From Rhodobacteraceae bacterium HLUCCA08 (GTDB lineage: Bacteria > Pseudomonadota > Alphaproteobacteria > Rhodobacterales > Rhodobacteraceae), in NCBI GenBank assembly GCA_001314655.1, contig LJSF01000017.1:1-64000 (forward strand): a stretch of DNA of 64,000 bases. Direction: 5' to 3'. Under the pieces are notes generated by a model that was not told where the DNA came from, searched no databases, and worked only from the letters and a program-made list of their open reading frames with translations. Positions within the stretch are counted from its first letter, which is position 1; every line of letters begins with the position of its first letter. Shown here in pieces: positions 40,992-49,926 of the stretch. The position numbers and the translations under genes were made by a program.

Positions 40992-41029
40992 GGAAATCGG
41001 CGGAATTCTGCGCAGAATGTGAAATTTCC
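40992..41029. promoter_or_regulatory. Nested palindrome in the DUF882/L,D-transpeptidase divergent region
   Basis: A perfect 14-bp palindrome ATTCTGCGCAGAAT (41005-41018) sits inside outer arms GGAAAT (40992-40997) and ATTTCC (41024-41029). The rest of the ~350-base divergent region shows nothing else clear. It could be an operator shared by both genes. Confidence 0.45.
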
Positions 41030-41193
41030 GTGCACTGTGGCGCACATGCCAAGGCCCGCGCCGCAAAAGCACGGCCCGGACCCGAGGTAGGGGAATTGTG
41101 ACTGGACTCTGCCGGGGCATGCCGGTGAAGTCGTTGATGCAGGTCAAACGGGGATGTCCGGCCTGCACGGGGGACGAAAAGGAAAGGTCTGCG

Positions 41194-42792
41194 ATGCGCG
41201 TTCTGCTGCTGTTGCGTGTTGGTCTGGTTGCCACGATCCTGTCGACGCTGGTGCCCGACGGGGCCGGCGCCCAGGTCACGGCATTCCGCCAGGCGGTTGC
41301 CGAAACCGCCGCCATCGACGAGGATCTGGCCGCCTTCTATCGCGGGCGTGCCTTCGAGGGGATCTGGACCGGATCGGACGCGGCCGCGATCGCCCGGCGC
41401 AACGCCTTGCTGAATGCGCTGGATGCGGCGCCCTTGCACGGGCTGCCGGCTGCACGGTTCGATCCGCGGGCGCTGATGGCCGATCTGCGCGATGCCCGCA
41501 CGGCCCATGAAAAGGGCGTGATGGAGGTGCGGCTGACCGAAACCTACCTGGACTATGCCCGCGCCGTGCAAAGCGGCCTCTTGACGCCGCGCAGCGTGGT
41601 GTCCGAAATCCGCCGCGAGGTTGTCTATACCCCCCGGGCCGATCTGCTGGCCGGCTTCGCCGCGGCCGACAACCCGGCCGCCTTCCTGCGCGGCCTGCCG
41701 CCGTCGACCGACGAATATGTCCGCCTGATGCAGGCCGCCGCCCGGCTGGAACACCAGATCGCCGCCGGCGGCTGGGGCGCGCCGGTGCCCGCGGGCCGGC
41801 TGGAGCCGGGGAACGAAGGCGCCGGGGTGATCGCGCTGCGCGACCGGCTGGTGGCGATGGGCTATCTCGACCGGTCGGTCACGCTGCGCTACGATGCGTC
41901 GATCGAAGCGGCGGTGCGCCGGTTCCAGCAGGCCCACGGCCTGACCCCCGACGGGATCGTCGGCGAGGGCACGCTGGACGCGCTGAACCGGAGCCCCGAA
42001 CAGCGGCTGCAGCAGGTGTTCGTCGCGATGGAGCGCGAGCGCTGGTTCAACCAGCCGCGCGGGGCCCGCCACATCTGGGTCAACCTGACCGATTTCCATG
42101 CCGCGATCGTCGATGACGGCGCCGTCACCTTTACCACCCGGTCGGTGATCGGCGCGACCAATCCGGACCGGCAAAGCCCGGAATTCTCGGATCAGATGAG
42201 CTTCATGGTGATCAATCCCAGCTGGTATGTGCCGCGGTCGATCACCGTCAACGAATACCTGCCGGGCCTGCGCAACAATCCCAATGCCCACGGGCATCTG
42301 CAGGTTCTCAACAGCCGGGGCCAGGTGGTCAATCGCGGGGCGGTCAATTTCTCGCGCTACAATGCGTCGAACTTTCCGTTCTCGATGCGCCAGCCGCCCA
42401 GCCCGAACAACGCGCTGGGGCAGGTGAAGTTCATGTTCCCGAACCCCTACAACATCTATCTGCACGACACGCCGGCGCAGTCGCTGTTCAGCCACGAGGT
42501 GCGGGCCTATTCCCATGGCTGCATCCGGCTGGATGATCCCTATGATTTCGCCTATGCGCTGCTGGCGGCGCAAGAGAGCGATCCGGTCGGGTTCTTCCAG
42601 GCGCGGCTGCGCTCGGGCGCCGAGACCCGGGTGAATCTGGAACAGCCGGTGCCGGTGCACCTGGTCTATCGCACCGCCTTCACCAGCCTTACCGGAGAGC
42701 TCAACTTCCGCCGCGACATCTATGGTCGCGACGCGCGGATCTGGGCGGCGCTGGAGCGTGAAGGGGTGGTGATCCCGGGCGGCGCAAGCTAA
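41194..42792 (+). CDS. L,D-transpeptidase (YcbB/LdtD family)
   Basis: 532 aa. Signal peptide (MRVLLLLRVGLVATIL...GAGA-QV), an N-terminal scaffold domain, a PG_binding_1 domain (IEAAVRRFQQAHGLTPDGIVG, ~residues 235-265) and a YkuD catalytic domain with SHGCIRL (Cys443) and upstream His. It forms meso-DAP to meso-DAP crosslinks in the periplasm. ATG 41194 is chosen as the codon that starts the signal peptide, with AGGAAAGG upstream; earlier in-frame codons add an unlikely leader. Confidence 0.93.
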   Translation: MRVLLLLRVGLVATILSTLVPDGAGAQVTAFRQAVAETAAIDEDLAAFYRGRAFEGIWTGSDAAAIARRNALLNALDAAPLHGLPAARFDPRALMADLRDARTAHEKGVMEVRLTETYLDYARAVQSGLLTPRSVVSEIRREVVYTPRADLLAGFAAADNPAAFLRGLPPSTDEYVRLMQAAARLEHQIAAGGWGAPVPAGRLEPGNEGAGVIALRDRLVAMGYLDRSVTLRYDASIEAAVRRFQQAHGLTPDGIVGEGTLDALNRSPEQRLQQVFVAMERERWFNQPRGARHIWVNLTDFHAAIVDDGAVTFTTRSVIGATNPDRQSPEFSDQMSFMVINPSWYVPRSITVNEYLPGLRNNPNAHGHLQVLNSRGQVVNRGAVNFSRYNASNFPFSMRQPPSPNNALGQVKFMFPNPYNIYLHDTPAQSLFSHEVRAYSHGCIRLDDPYDFAYALLAAQESDPVGFFQARLRSGAETRVNLEQPVPVHLVYRTAFTSLTGELNFRRDIYGRDARIWAALEREGVVIPGGAS

Positions 42793-42821
42793 GGCTGGCC
42801 CCCGAAACCTTGGGGGGCGCC

Positions 42822-43880
42822 ATGGGCTACAGCCTGGCAGAGATCGCCGCCGCGCTCGGCGCACGGACCCTGGGCGATGCCTCGCTGATCGTGGCGCGGA
42901 TCGCCGAGCCGGGCGAGGCCGGGCCGGGCGACCTGGCGCTGGCCGTGGCGCCGGGATTCGCGGACCAGCTGACCCGAAGCCGGGCGCGCGCGGCGATGGT
43001 GTGGGACGGGGCCGACCTGTCGCAGCTGGGCCTTGACGGGGCGATCGTGGTGCCGCGCGGGCGGCTGGCGATGGCGGGTCTGACGGCGATGATGGACGAT
43101 GCGCCGGCTTTCGCCGGGCTGAGCGGCCATCACGCCAGCGCGGTGATCGACCCGAGTGCACAGGTCGGCGCGGGCACGGTGATCGCGCCCTTCGCGGTGA
43201 TCGGGCCGGGCGTGCGGATCGGCGCCGGGGCCCGGATCGGGCCCCATGTCAGCATCGCCGCGCAGACCACGATCGGCGACGGCGCGGTGCTGCATGCCGG
43301 GGTCCGGATCGGGCCGCGGGTGCGGATCGGCGCGGGCTTCATCGCCCAGCCCGGGGCGGTGGTGGGCGGCGACGGGTTTTCCTTTGCCACCGCCGGGCCG
43401 TCGAATGTCGAACGGGCGATCCGCCGGCGCGGCGATGATCCGCTGGCGCCGCCCGACGATCATGCCTGGCACCGGATCCATTCCCTGGGCGGGGTCGAGA
43501 TCGGCGACGATGTCGAACTGGGCGCCAATGCCACGGTCGACGCCGGCACGATCCGGGCGACCCGGGTCGGGAGCGGCTGCAAGATCGACAACCTGTGCCA
43601 GGTCGGCCACAATGTGGTGCTGGGGCGCGATTGCCTGATGGCGGCGCAGGCCGCGGTCGCCGGGTCGACCCGGATCGGCGACCGGGTGATCCTGGGCGGC
43701 AAGTCGGGCGTGGCCGACAACCTGACGATCGGCCGCGACGTGGTGGTCGGCGGCGGCGCGATCGTTCTGGGCAGCCTTGGCGACGGGCTCTTCGTCACCG
43801 GCAACCCGGCGCGTCCGGCGCACGAGGACCGGGCCGCGCGCAAGGCGCTGCTGCGACTGATGCGCCGGGACGGGGCGTAA
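42822..43880 (+). CDS. lpxD: LpxD-like UDP-3-O-acylglucosamine N-acyltransferase
   Basis: 352 aa. An N-terminal uridine-binding-like domain (~1-100) then a left-handed beta-helix of hexapeptide repeats (VIGPGVRIGAGARIGP, GCKIDNLCQVGHNV). The catalytic His lies in GHNV, and a C-terminal helix ends the protein. LpxD adds the N-linked acyl chain of lipid A. The standard lpxD of this group usually follows bamA, which here lies at the window end, so this copy may be a paralogue. It heads a trio with an acyl carrier protein and a ketoacyl synthase. Confidence 0.85.
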   Translation: MGYSLAEIAAALGARTLGDASLIVARIAEPGEAGPGDLALAVAPGFADQLTRSRARAAMVWDGADLSQLGLDGAIVVPRGRLAMAGLTAMMDDAPAFAGLSGHHASAVIDPSAQVGAGTVIAPFAVIGPGVRIGAGARIGPHVSIAAQTTIGDGAVLHAGVRIGPRVRIGAGFIAQPGAVVGGDGFSFATAGPSNVERAIRRRGDDPLAPPDDHAWHRIHSLGGVEIGDDVELGANATVDAGTIRATRVGSGCKIDNLCQVGHNVVLGRDCLMAAQAAVAGSTRIGDRVILGGKSGVADNLTIGRDVVVGGGAIVLGSLGDGLFVTGNPARPAHEDRAARKALLRLMRRDGA

Positions 43881-43948
43881 CACGCGAAACCGGTTTGCAA
43901 GCCGGGCCTTAACGATTAAATGAGCGCCAATCCTTGGAAAGGCGCGGC

Positions 43949-44215
43949 ATGACACAAAGCACAGTGCAGGAACGGGTGATCGGCATCCTGGCCGAACAGG
44001 CGGTGCTGGAACCGTCGGACGTGGCGCTGGACATGACGCTGGACGATCTGGGCATCGACAGCCTGGGCCTGGTCGAAAGCATTTTCGCCATCGAAGAGGA
44101 ATTCGACATCTCGGTCCCGTTCAATGCCAACGAACCCCAGGCCAGCGATTTCGACATCTCGTCGGTCGCGGCGATCGTGACGGCGGTCCAGCACTTGCTG
44201 GCGGACCAGGCGTGA
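43949..44215 (+). CDS. Specialised acyl carrier protein
   Basis: 88 aa. The phosphopantetheine site is LGIDSLGLVES (Ser38). It is acidic and ACP-like throughout, but distinct from housekeeping AcpP, which has DSLDTVE; the IDSLGLVESIFAIEEEF core is closer to AcpXL/NodF types. The stop overlaps the ketoacyl synthase start (GTGA), so it probably carries that enzyme's substrates. Confidence 0.85.
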   Translation: MTQSTVQERVIGILAEQAVLEPSDVALDMTLDDLGIDSLGLVESIFAIEEEFDISVPFNANEPQASDFDISSVAAIVTAVQHLLADQA

Positions 44216-45438
44216 CCGGCAGGGGCCACCGCGTCGTCATCACCGGCGCCGGAACCATCAACCCACTGGGCACCGATGTGCCCGGGACGCTGGAAGCGAT
44301 GCGCGAGGGGCGTTGCGGGATCGGGCCGCTCGATATCCGCGATGTCGACCGGTTGTCGGTCAAGATCGGCGGCCAGGTCCGCGACTATGACGAGGCCGCG
44401 CATTTCAACCGCCAGCAGATCGCGCTTTATGACCGCTTCACCCAGTTCACCCTGTTGGCCGCGCGCGAGGCGATCGGCCAGGCGGGGCTCGAATTCACCG
44501 GCGCCTTGGCGGATCAGTCGGGTGTCGTGTTCGGCACCTCGGGCGGCGGGCTGAACACCCAGGACGAAAACTATCGCGCGGTCTACGAAGAGGGCAAGAA
44601 CCGGGTCCATCCCTTCATCGTGCCCAAGCTGATGAACAACGCCGCCGCATCCCATGTCAGCATGGAATGGAACCTGCGCGGCCCGGCCTTTACCGTGGCC
44701 ACCGCCTGCGCGTCCTCGAACCACGCGATGGGGCAGGCGTTCCAGATGGTGCGCTCGGGTCTGGCGCCGGTGATGGTCACCGGCGGGTCGGAATCGATGC
44801 TGTGCTTCGGCGGGGTCAAGGCCTGGGAAGGGCTGCGGGTGATGTCCAAGGATGCCTGCCGGCCGTTTTCGCTGAACCGCAACGGCATGGTCCAGGGCGA
44901 AGGCGCGGCGGTCTTTGTCTTCGAAGAGCTCGACCACGCCAAACGCCGCGGCGCGCAGGTCCTGGCCGAGGTGGTGGGCTTTGCCATGACCTCGGATGCC
45001 TCGGACATCGTCACGCCGTCGAAACAGGGCGCGGCCCGGGCCATTGCCGGGGCGATCCGCGATGCCCGGGTGAACCCGGACGAGGTCTGCTATATCAACG
45101 CCCACGGCACCGGCACGGCGGCCAATGACAAGACCGAATGCGCCGCGGTGGCGGATGTCTTCGGCCATCATGCCGATGCGTTGATGATCTCGTCCACCAA
45201 GTCGATGCATGGCCACCTGATCGGCGGCACCGGCGCGGTGGAATTGCTGGCCTGCATCATGGCCCTGCGCGACGGGGTGATCGCGCCGACCATCGGCTAC
45301 GAAGAGCCCGATCCCGAATGCGCCCTGGACGTGGTGCCGAACGTGGCGCGCGAGGCCCGGGTCGAGGTGGCGCTGTCGAATGCCTTCGCCTTTGGCGGGC
45401 TGAACGCGGTGCTGGCGCTGCGCCGGTTCCCGACCTAG
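44212..45438 (+). CDS. Beta-ketoacyl-ACP synthase II-like (FabF/NodE family)
   Basis: 408 aa. Full KAS II catalytic set: Cys166 in TACASS, His298 in NAHGTGT and His333 in KSMHGHLIG, with GTSGGG and FAFGGLNAVL family blocks. It elongates acyl chains on the adjacent carrier protein. Together with the LpxD-like gene this suggests an unusual acyl chain for lipid A or a related lipid; that is inference. GTG start 44212 overlaps the carrier gene. Confidence 0.88.
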   Translation: MTGRGHRVVITGAGTINPLGTDVPGTLEAMREGRCGIGPLDIRDVDRLSVKIGGQVRDYDEAAHFNRQQIALYDRFTQFTLLAAREAIGQAGLEFTGALADQSGVVFGTSGGGLNTQDENYRAVYEEGKNRVHPFIVPKLMNNAAASHVSMEWNLRGPAFTVATACASSNHAMGQAFQMVRSGLAPVMVTGGSESMLCFGGVKAWEGLRVMSKDACRPFSLNRNGMVQGEGAAVFVFEELDHAKRRGAQVLAEVVGFAMTSDASDIVTPSKQGAARAIAGAIRDARVNPDEVCYINAHGTGTAANDKTECAAVADVFGHHADALMISSTKSMHGHLIGGTGAVELLACIMALRDGVIAPTIGYEEPDPECALDVVPNVAREARVEVALSNAFAFGGLNAVLALRRFPT

Positions 45439-45482
45439 GAAACGGGATCGCCCGGGGGCTGCCGCACCCGGGCGCCGCGCCG

Positions 45483-46136
45483 CTATTGCGCGGCCACGTC
45501 CGCGGCGGCCTGGAAGGCGGCGGTGAAGCCCGACAGCGACAGGTCCAGCACCACCTCCTGGTCGGGGGCTGCGGCGGGCACGATCCGCAGGGTCGCGGCA
45601 TTGCCGGCCCGGAACAGGTCCACATCCTCGGCGGTAAAGCCGACGCGGGCGACACAGCCGCCCTGGTTGCAGAAGCTGAACTGGAACCGCCGGGCGGTGC
45701 CGCCATCGACCCGCATGGTGATCTGTTCGGTCAGAAGGGTTTCGAGCGGCGCGACGATGGTCGCCCCGGCTGCGGCCTGGCCGCCGGCCAGCGGGATCAT
45801 CGAGATTTCGGCCACCGCATTGTCGTCGGCATCCATCAGCAACTGATAGATCTGGCAGGGATCGACCTCGTCCTCGGGGGTGCGCAGGCAGCGCAGGGTC
45901 CAGTCCGAGAACACCTCGCGTTCATATTGTTCGCCGATCTGGGGTTCGCCGGGTTCGCCGTCGGCGCCGTCCTCGCCGACCGGTGTGCCCATGTCCAGGC
46001 CCAGCTCGTCGGCGCTGTCGCCGACCGGGGTGGTGTCCTGCTGCGGGGCCGTGTCCTCCTGGGCCAGGCCCGGGCCGGCAAGGGCCAGGCCGAGGGTCAG
46101 GGCAAGGCAGGCACGCAAGGGTGTCGAGGTCGTCAT
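45483..46136 (-). CDS. Invasion-associated locus B (IalB) family protein
   Basis: 217 aa. Signal peptide (LRACLALTLGLALAGPGLA-QE), a low-complexity acidic stretch (two TPVG motifs among Asp/Glu/Gly), then the IalB domain: FSDWTLRCL, paired cysteines (DPCQIYQ, SFCNQGGCVARVGF). Periplasmic; function in free-living bacteria is unclear. Convergent with the ketoacyl synthase gene, 44 bases apart. ATG 46136. Confidence 0.85.
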   Translation of the reverse strand: MTTSTPLRACLALTLGLALAGPGLAQEDTAPQQDTTPVGDSADELGLDMGTPVGEDGADGEPGEPQIGEQYEREVFSDWTLRCLRTPEDEVDPCQIYQLLMDADDNAVAEISMIPLAGGQAAAGATIVAPLETLLTEQITMRVDGGTARRFQFSFCNQGGCVARVGFTAEDVDLFRAGNAATLRIVPAAAPDQEVVLDLSLSGFTAAFQAAADVAAQ

Positions 46137-46278
46137 TGTGTCATCCCGTCTGTTTGGTCGGTTCCGGCCATAACATGCGTCTTGCCGGCTGTCAGGGCGA
46201 ATTTTGCGGCGCCAGCGGCCCCTTGCCGAGGCGCGTTGTCCGGCGCAAATGGGAAAGCAAGTGGGTGAAAACACAAAG

Positions 46279-46303
46279 AAAAGGGCCCGGTGAGGACCCT
46301 TTT
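46279..46303. terminator. Symmetric hairpin upstream of ialB-like gene
   Basis: AAAAGGG (46279-46285) and CCCTTTT (46297-46303) pair around cccggtgagga. Either direction gives a T-tract in the stem, so it could end transcription both ways. It lies in the 448-base gap between the IalB and HerA-like genes, whose remaining content is described in the next entries. Confidence 0.5.
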
Positions 46304-46433
46304 CCTTGGACATTTCGCCCTTCTCCCTGCCGGACTTGCCGACGTATCGTGCGCGAGGCTACGCAATCCCGTTGAACCCGTCAACAGGGAAGTTGACAGG
46401 GACGTTTCGGCCCGCGTTCCGGCGTCGGGGTCG

Positions 46434-46458
46434 AAAAAAACCGCGCCCGAAGGCGCGG
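46434..46458 (-). terminator. Strong minus-strand intrinsic terminator
   Basis: CCGCGCC-TTCG-GGCGCGG followed by seven Ts on the minus strand. The only gene to its right is on the plus strand, so it does not serve an annotated gene. It probably ends a small RNA. Confidence 0.75.
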
Positions 46459-46530
46459 CAAGTCTGACAGGGAGGAAGTCGTCCCGACCCACCGGAGGAC
46501 TGACTGACGGGCCGGAATGATTTGATACTG
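46434..46530 (-). ncRNA. Candidate small RNA
   Basis: The minus strand between the HerA-like gene and the terminator at 46434-46458 holds no reading frame but shows a pyrimidine-rich CTTCCTCCCTG segment (46469-46479) just before the terminator hairpin. It resembles the anti-Shine-Dalgarno loops of Rhodobacter small RNAs. The 5' end is a guess; an AT-rich stretch with TATCAAAT at about 46523-46530 could be the -10. Confidence 0.35.
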
Positions 46531-46584
46531 GCATCAAAAGGTTAAGAATGTATTTTGGCGCCGATTACGGTGCGGGGGACGAAA

Positions 46585-48123
46585 ATGAGTGACGGGATCT
46601 TCATCGGCGGTGGCGGCGACGGCCATGGTGACGCCCAGCATTTGCTGCTGGAATATGCCAACCGCCACGGGCTGATCGCCGGGGCGACCGGCACCGGCAA
46701 GACGGTGACGCTGCAGATCCTGGCCCAGGGGTTCTCCGATGCCGGGGTGCCGGTCTTTCTGTCGGACGTGAAGGGCGACCTGTCGGGCCTGGCCAAGCCG
46801 GGCAGCCCCGATTTCCGCCTGCACGCGCCGTTCGTGAAACGCGCCGAAACCATCGGCCTGGATCTGACCTATGCCGACACGCCGGTCACCTTCTGGGACC
46901 TGCTGGGCCAGCAGGGCCATCCGATCCGGACGACGATCGCGGAAATGGGCCCGTTGTTGCTGAGCCGGCTCATGGGGCTGTCCGACGCGCAGGAAGGCGT
47001 GCTGAATGTCGCCTTCCGGGTCGCCGACGAAGAGGGGCTGCCGCTGCTCGACCTGGAGGATCTGCAGGCATTGCTGGTCTTTGTCGGGCAGAACGCGTCG
47101 GACCTGTCGTTGCGCTATGGCAATGTGGCGGCGTCGTCGGTCGGTGCGATCCAGCGCGAATTGCTGGTGCTGGAAAACCAGGGCGCGGCCGGTTTCTTTG
47201 GCGAACCGGCGCTGAAACTGTCCGACATGATGCGGCTGGACGGGCAGGGGCGGGGGCAGGTCAACATCCTGGCTGCCGATCGGCTGATGCAGACGCCGCG
47301 GCTTTACGCCACTTTCCTGCTGTGGCTGCTGAGCGAGCTGTTCGAGGAATTGCCCGAGGTCGGCAATCCCGACAAACCCAAGCTGGTGTTTTTCTTCGAC
47401 GAGGCGCATCTGCTGTTCGACGACGCGCCCAAGGTGCTGGTCGACAAGGTCGAACAGGTGGCACGGCTGATCCGGTCCAAGGGGGTCGGGATCTATTTCG
47501 TCACCCAGAACCCCGCCGATGTGCCCGACGGCGTGCTGGGCCAGCTGGGCAACCGGGTGCAGCACGCGCTGCGGGCGTTCACGGCCAATGATCAGAAGGA
47601 CCTGCGCAAGGCCGCCGACACCTATCGGCCCAATCCGGGCTTCGACACCGCCGAGGCGATCCGCGATGTCGGCACCGGAGAGGCGGTGACCTCGATGCTG
47701 CAGCCCAAGGGCGTGCCGGGGATCGTGGAGCGGACCCTGATCCGCCCGCCGGCGTCGCAGCTGGGCCCGATCACCGCCCGGGAACGCGCGGCGATCATCG
47801 CCGCCTCGCCGCTGCATGCGACCTATGCCGAGCGTCTGGACCGCGACAGCGCCGCCGAGATTCTGGCCCGCCGGGCCGAAGACGCCGCGGCGCAAGCCGA
47901 GGAGGCCGAAGCGGCCGAGGAGGCGGCCGCCGAACAAGAGCGCGAATTCCGCGCGGCGCGGCGCTATTCGGGCAAGCAGGTGGCGCGGTCAAGCGCCCGG
48001 ACCCGCGGCAACCCCGACAATCTGGGCGGCGCATTGCGCAAGGCGGTGGTCAAGGAATTGTCCGGCACCACGGGCCGCCGCCTGGTGCGTGGCCTTCTGG
48101 GCGGGCTGTTCAAGGGCCGCTAG
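46585..48123 (+). CDS. HerA-like ATPase (DUF853 family)
   Basis: 512 aa. Walker A GATGTGKT (33-40), sensor FLSDVKGDLSGLA, Walker B KLVFFFDEAHLLF and QNPADVPDGVLGQLGNR; C-terminal coiled coil rich in Ala/Glu, then a basic tail. This family is a widespread chromosomal HerA/FtsK relative of unclear role, not the HerA of defence systems. ATG 46585 follows GGGGGAC by about 5 bases; an upstream TTG is less likely. Confidence 0.9.
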   Translation: MSDGIFIGGGGDGHGDAQHLLLEYANRHGLIAGATGTGKTVTLQILAQGFSDAGVPVFLSDVKGDLSGLAKPGSPDFRLHAPFVKRAETIGLDLTYADTPVTFWDLLGQQGHPIRTTIAEMGPLLLSRLMGLSDAQEGVLNVAFRVADEEGLPLLDLEDLQALLVFVGQNASDLSLRYGNVAASSVGAIQRELLVLENQGAAGFFGEPALKLSDMMRLDGQGRGQVNILAADRLMQTPRLYATFLLWLLSELFEELPEVGNPDKPKLVFFFDEAHLLFDDAPKVLVDKVEQVARLIRSKGVGIYFVTQNPADVPDGVLGQLGNRVQHALRAFTANDQKDLRKAADTYRPNPGFDTAEAIRDVGTGEAVTSMLQPKGVPGIVERTLIRPPASQLGPITARERAAIIAASPLHATYAERLDRDSAAEILARRAEDAAAQAEEAEAAEEAAAEQEREFRAARRYSGKQVARSSARTRGNPDNLGGALRKAVVKELSGTTGRRLVRGLLGGLFKGR

Positions 48124-48310
48124 GGGGTTGCGCCCGCAGACCGGCGTCCGGGGCGCCGATCGGTCCTTGGCCGGGCGGGTCTCGGCGCCGATCTGCGCCG
48201 ATCTGCGCCGGTCGGGGCCGGGCCGGTCCGGTCGACCACCGCGGCCGGTATCGCCGCCTTGGTTTTGGGGTCGTCCGGCCAGGGGGATCTGTGCCGTGGA
48301 TCCGGCGCGT

Positions 48311-48367
48311 TCAGACGGACAGGGTCAGCGGCAGGGCGAGCAGGACAAGGAGCAGGCGCTTGGTCAT
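48311..48367 (-). CDS. Possible 18-aa hydrophobic peptide
   Basis: ATG 48367 is preceded by GGAGACACCC (GGAG, 6 bases away) and followed by MTKRLLLVLLALPLTLSV and a TGA. It looks like a bare signal peptide or membrane microprotein. It could equally be the start of a decayed small lipoprotein gene. Confidence 0.3.
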   Translation of the reverse strand: MTKRLLLVLLALPLTLSV

Positions 48368-48467
48368 GGGTGTCTCCACGATGCGTTGGTGCCGCCAGTC
48401 TGACAGCCCAAACTTGCCCGAATCGTGACCGGATCGGGGCGCCGATCGGGAATTCGGATGTGACGCA

Positions 48468-48512
48468 GCGTCACCTTGGCCCGCGTCACCTTGGCCCGCG
48501 TCACCTTGGCCT
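48468..48512 (+). repeat. Three tandem copies of a 15-bp unit
   Basis: GCGTCACCTTGGCCC at 48468-48482 and 48483-48497, then GCGTCACCTTGGCCT at 48498-48512. It ends 9 bases from the stop of the CNNM/CBS gene. Confidence 0.9.
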
Positions 48513-48521
48513 GTGGGCCGC

Positions 48522-49811
48522 CTAAAGCGGACGGATCCGCAGTTCGGTGACCCGATTCTGATCCTTGGCGGCGACTTCGAACCGGAACCCGTGGAAGGAA
48601 AACACCTGGCCCTCGGTCGGGATCATCTGGGCCTCGTGGATCACCAGGCCGGCGACGGTATTGGCCTCGTCATCGGGCAGGTTCCAGTCGGTGGCCCGGT
48701 TCAGGTCGCGGATCGTCATCGCGCCTTCGACCGAATAGGTGCCGTCGACATCGGGCTTGAGGTCGTTACCCTCATGGGTGTCGAATTCGTCGGTGATTTC
48801 GCCGACGATCTCTTCGAGGATATCCTCGAGCGTGATCAGCCCCTGCAGGGTGCCGTATTCATCGACCACCAGCGCGAAATGGGTCCGGCGGGCCAGGAAT
48901 TGCCGCATCTGGTCGTCAAGCGCCGTGGTTTCGGGGATGAAATAGGGCGGCATGGCGACGTCGAGGATGTCGAAATCCACCAGTTCCGCCATTTCGATCT
49001 GACCGTCGGCCAGCATCCGGTGCATCGCCCGCAGCAGATCCTTGGCATGCAGCACGCCGACGATGTTTTCGGGTTCGTCGCGGAACAGCGGCAGGCGGGT
49101 ATGGTTGCTGTCCAGCACCAGGCGCAGGATTTCGGGCACCGGCAGGCCGGCGTCGATCATCTCGATCCCCGAGCGATGCAGCATGACCTCTTCGACCGTG
49201 CGGTCGGCCAGGTCGAGCGCGCCCAGGATCCGGTCGCGGTCCTCTTTTTCCACGACACCTTCGGAATGACCCAGATGCAGGGCGCCGGCGATTTCTTCGC
49301 GGACCGCCAGAACATTGATATCGGGGTCGGTCTGCACGCCGAAGATGCGCAATATGCCGCGCACGATCAGCCGCACGGCGCCGACGACCGGGGCCAGAAG
49401 CGTCACGATCACCGAAATCGGCGCGGCGACCCGGCTGGCGGCCCGTTCGGCATTGGTGATGGCATAGGTCTTGGGCATCACTTCGGCAAAGATCAGGACC
49501 AGAAATGTCATGATCAGGGTGGCCAGCGCCACGCCGGATTCGCCGAAGGCGCGGGTGAACATCGCCGTGGCCAGCGAGGTGGCGAGGATATTGACCAGGT
49601 TGTTGCCCAGCAGGACCGATCCGATCAGCCGTTCGCGATCCTCGGTCACGGTCAGGGCGCGTTCGGCGCCGCGGTCGCCTTTGTCGGCACTGGCGCGCAA
49701 CTTCCCGCGCGAGGCGGCAGTCAGCGCGGTTTCGGAGCCGGAAAAGAACCCCGACATCACCAAAAGGACAAGGATCGCACCGGCGGTGCTCCAGAAGGCG
49801 GCGTCAAGCAT
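48522..49811 (-). CDS. HlyC/CorC (CNNM) family membrane protein with CBS pair
   Basis: 429 aa. The N-terminal DUF21/CNNM membrane domain (FFSGSETALTAASRGKL, AEVMPKTYAI) is followed by two CBS domains (VMLHRSGIEMI..., HFALVVDEYGTLQGLITLEDILEEIVGE) and a CorC_HlyC domain at the end (VAGLVIHEAQMIPTEGQVF). This family is linked to magnesium/cobalt efflux or divalent cation homeostasis. No neighbouring gene points to a specific role. Confidence 0.92.
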   Translation of the reverse strand: MLDAAFWSTAGAILVLLVMSGFFSGSETALTAASRGKLRASADKGDRGAERALTVTEDRERLIGSVLLGNNLVNILATSLATAMFTRAFGESGVALATLIMTFLVLIFAEVMPKTYAITNAERAASRVAAPISVIVTLLAPVVGAVRLIVRGILRIFGVQTDPDINVLAVREEIAGALHLGHSEGVVEKEDRDRILGALDLADRTVEEVMLHRSGIEMIDAGLPVPEILRLVLDSNHTRLPLFRDEPENIVGVLHAKDLLRAMHRMLADGQIEMAELVDFDILDVAMPPYFIPETTALDDQMRQFLARRTHFALVVDEYGTLQGLITLEDILEEIVGEITDEFDTHEGNDLKPDVDGTYSVEGAMTIRDLNRATDWNLPDDEANTVAGLVIHEAQMIPTEGQVFSFHGFRFEVAAKDQNRVTELRIRPL

Positions 49812-49926
49812 GGCAGGGAAGATCCGTCATTTGGGTTATCTTATGGGCGCGCGGCTGCCGGGCATCAAGGGTGCGCGGCGCGGATCGCAATGATTTCCGG
49901 CCGGCGTGGACGTTCTGCGCCGCCGC

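Larger units (their letters stand above)
48124..48521. other. 398-base gap with short tandem repeats
   Basis: Between the convergent HerA-like and CNNM/CBS genes. It holds GCGCCGATCT twice in tandem (48185-48204), an 18-codon minus-strand reading frame and a triple 15-bp repeat near its right end. No conserved gene is evident. Confidence 0.6.

Noticed and set aside
46585-48123. HerA-like ATPase as part of the DUF499/DUF1156 defence system
   Set aside because: It is a DUF853-type chromosomal gene more than 24 kb away, outside the element.
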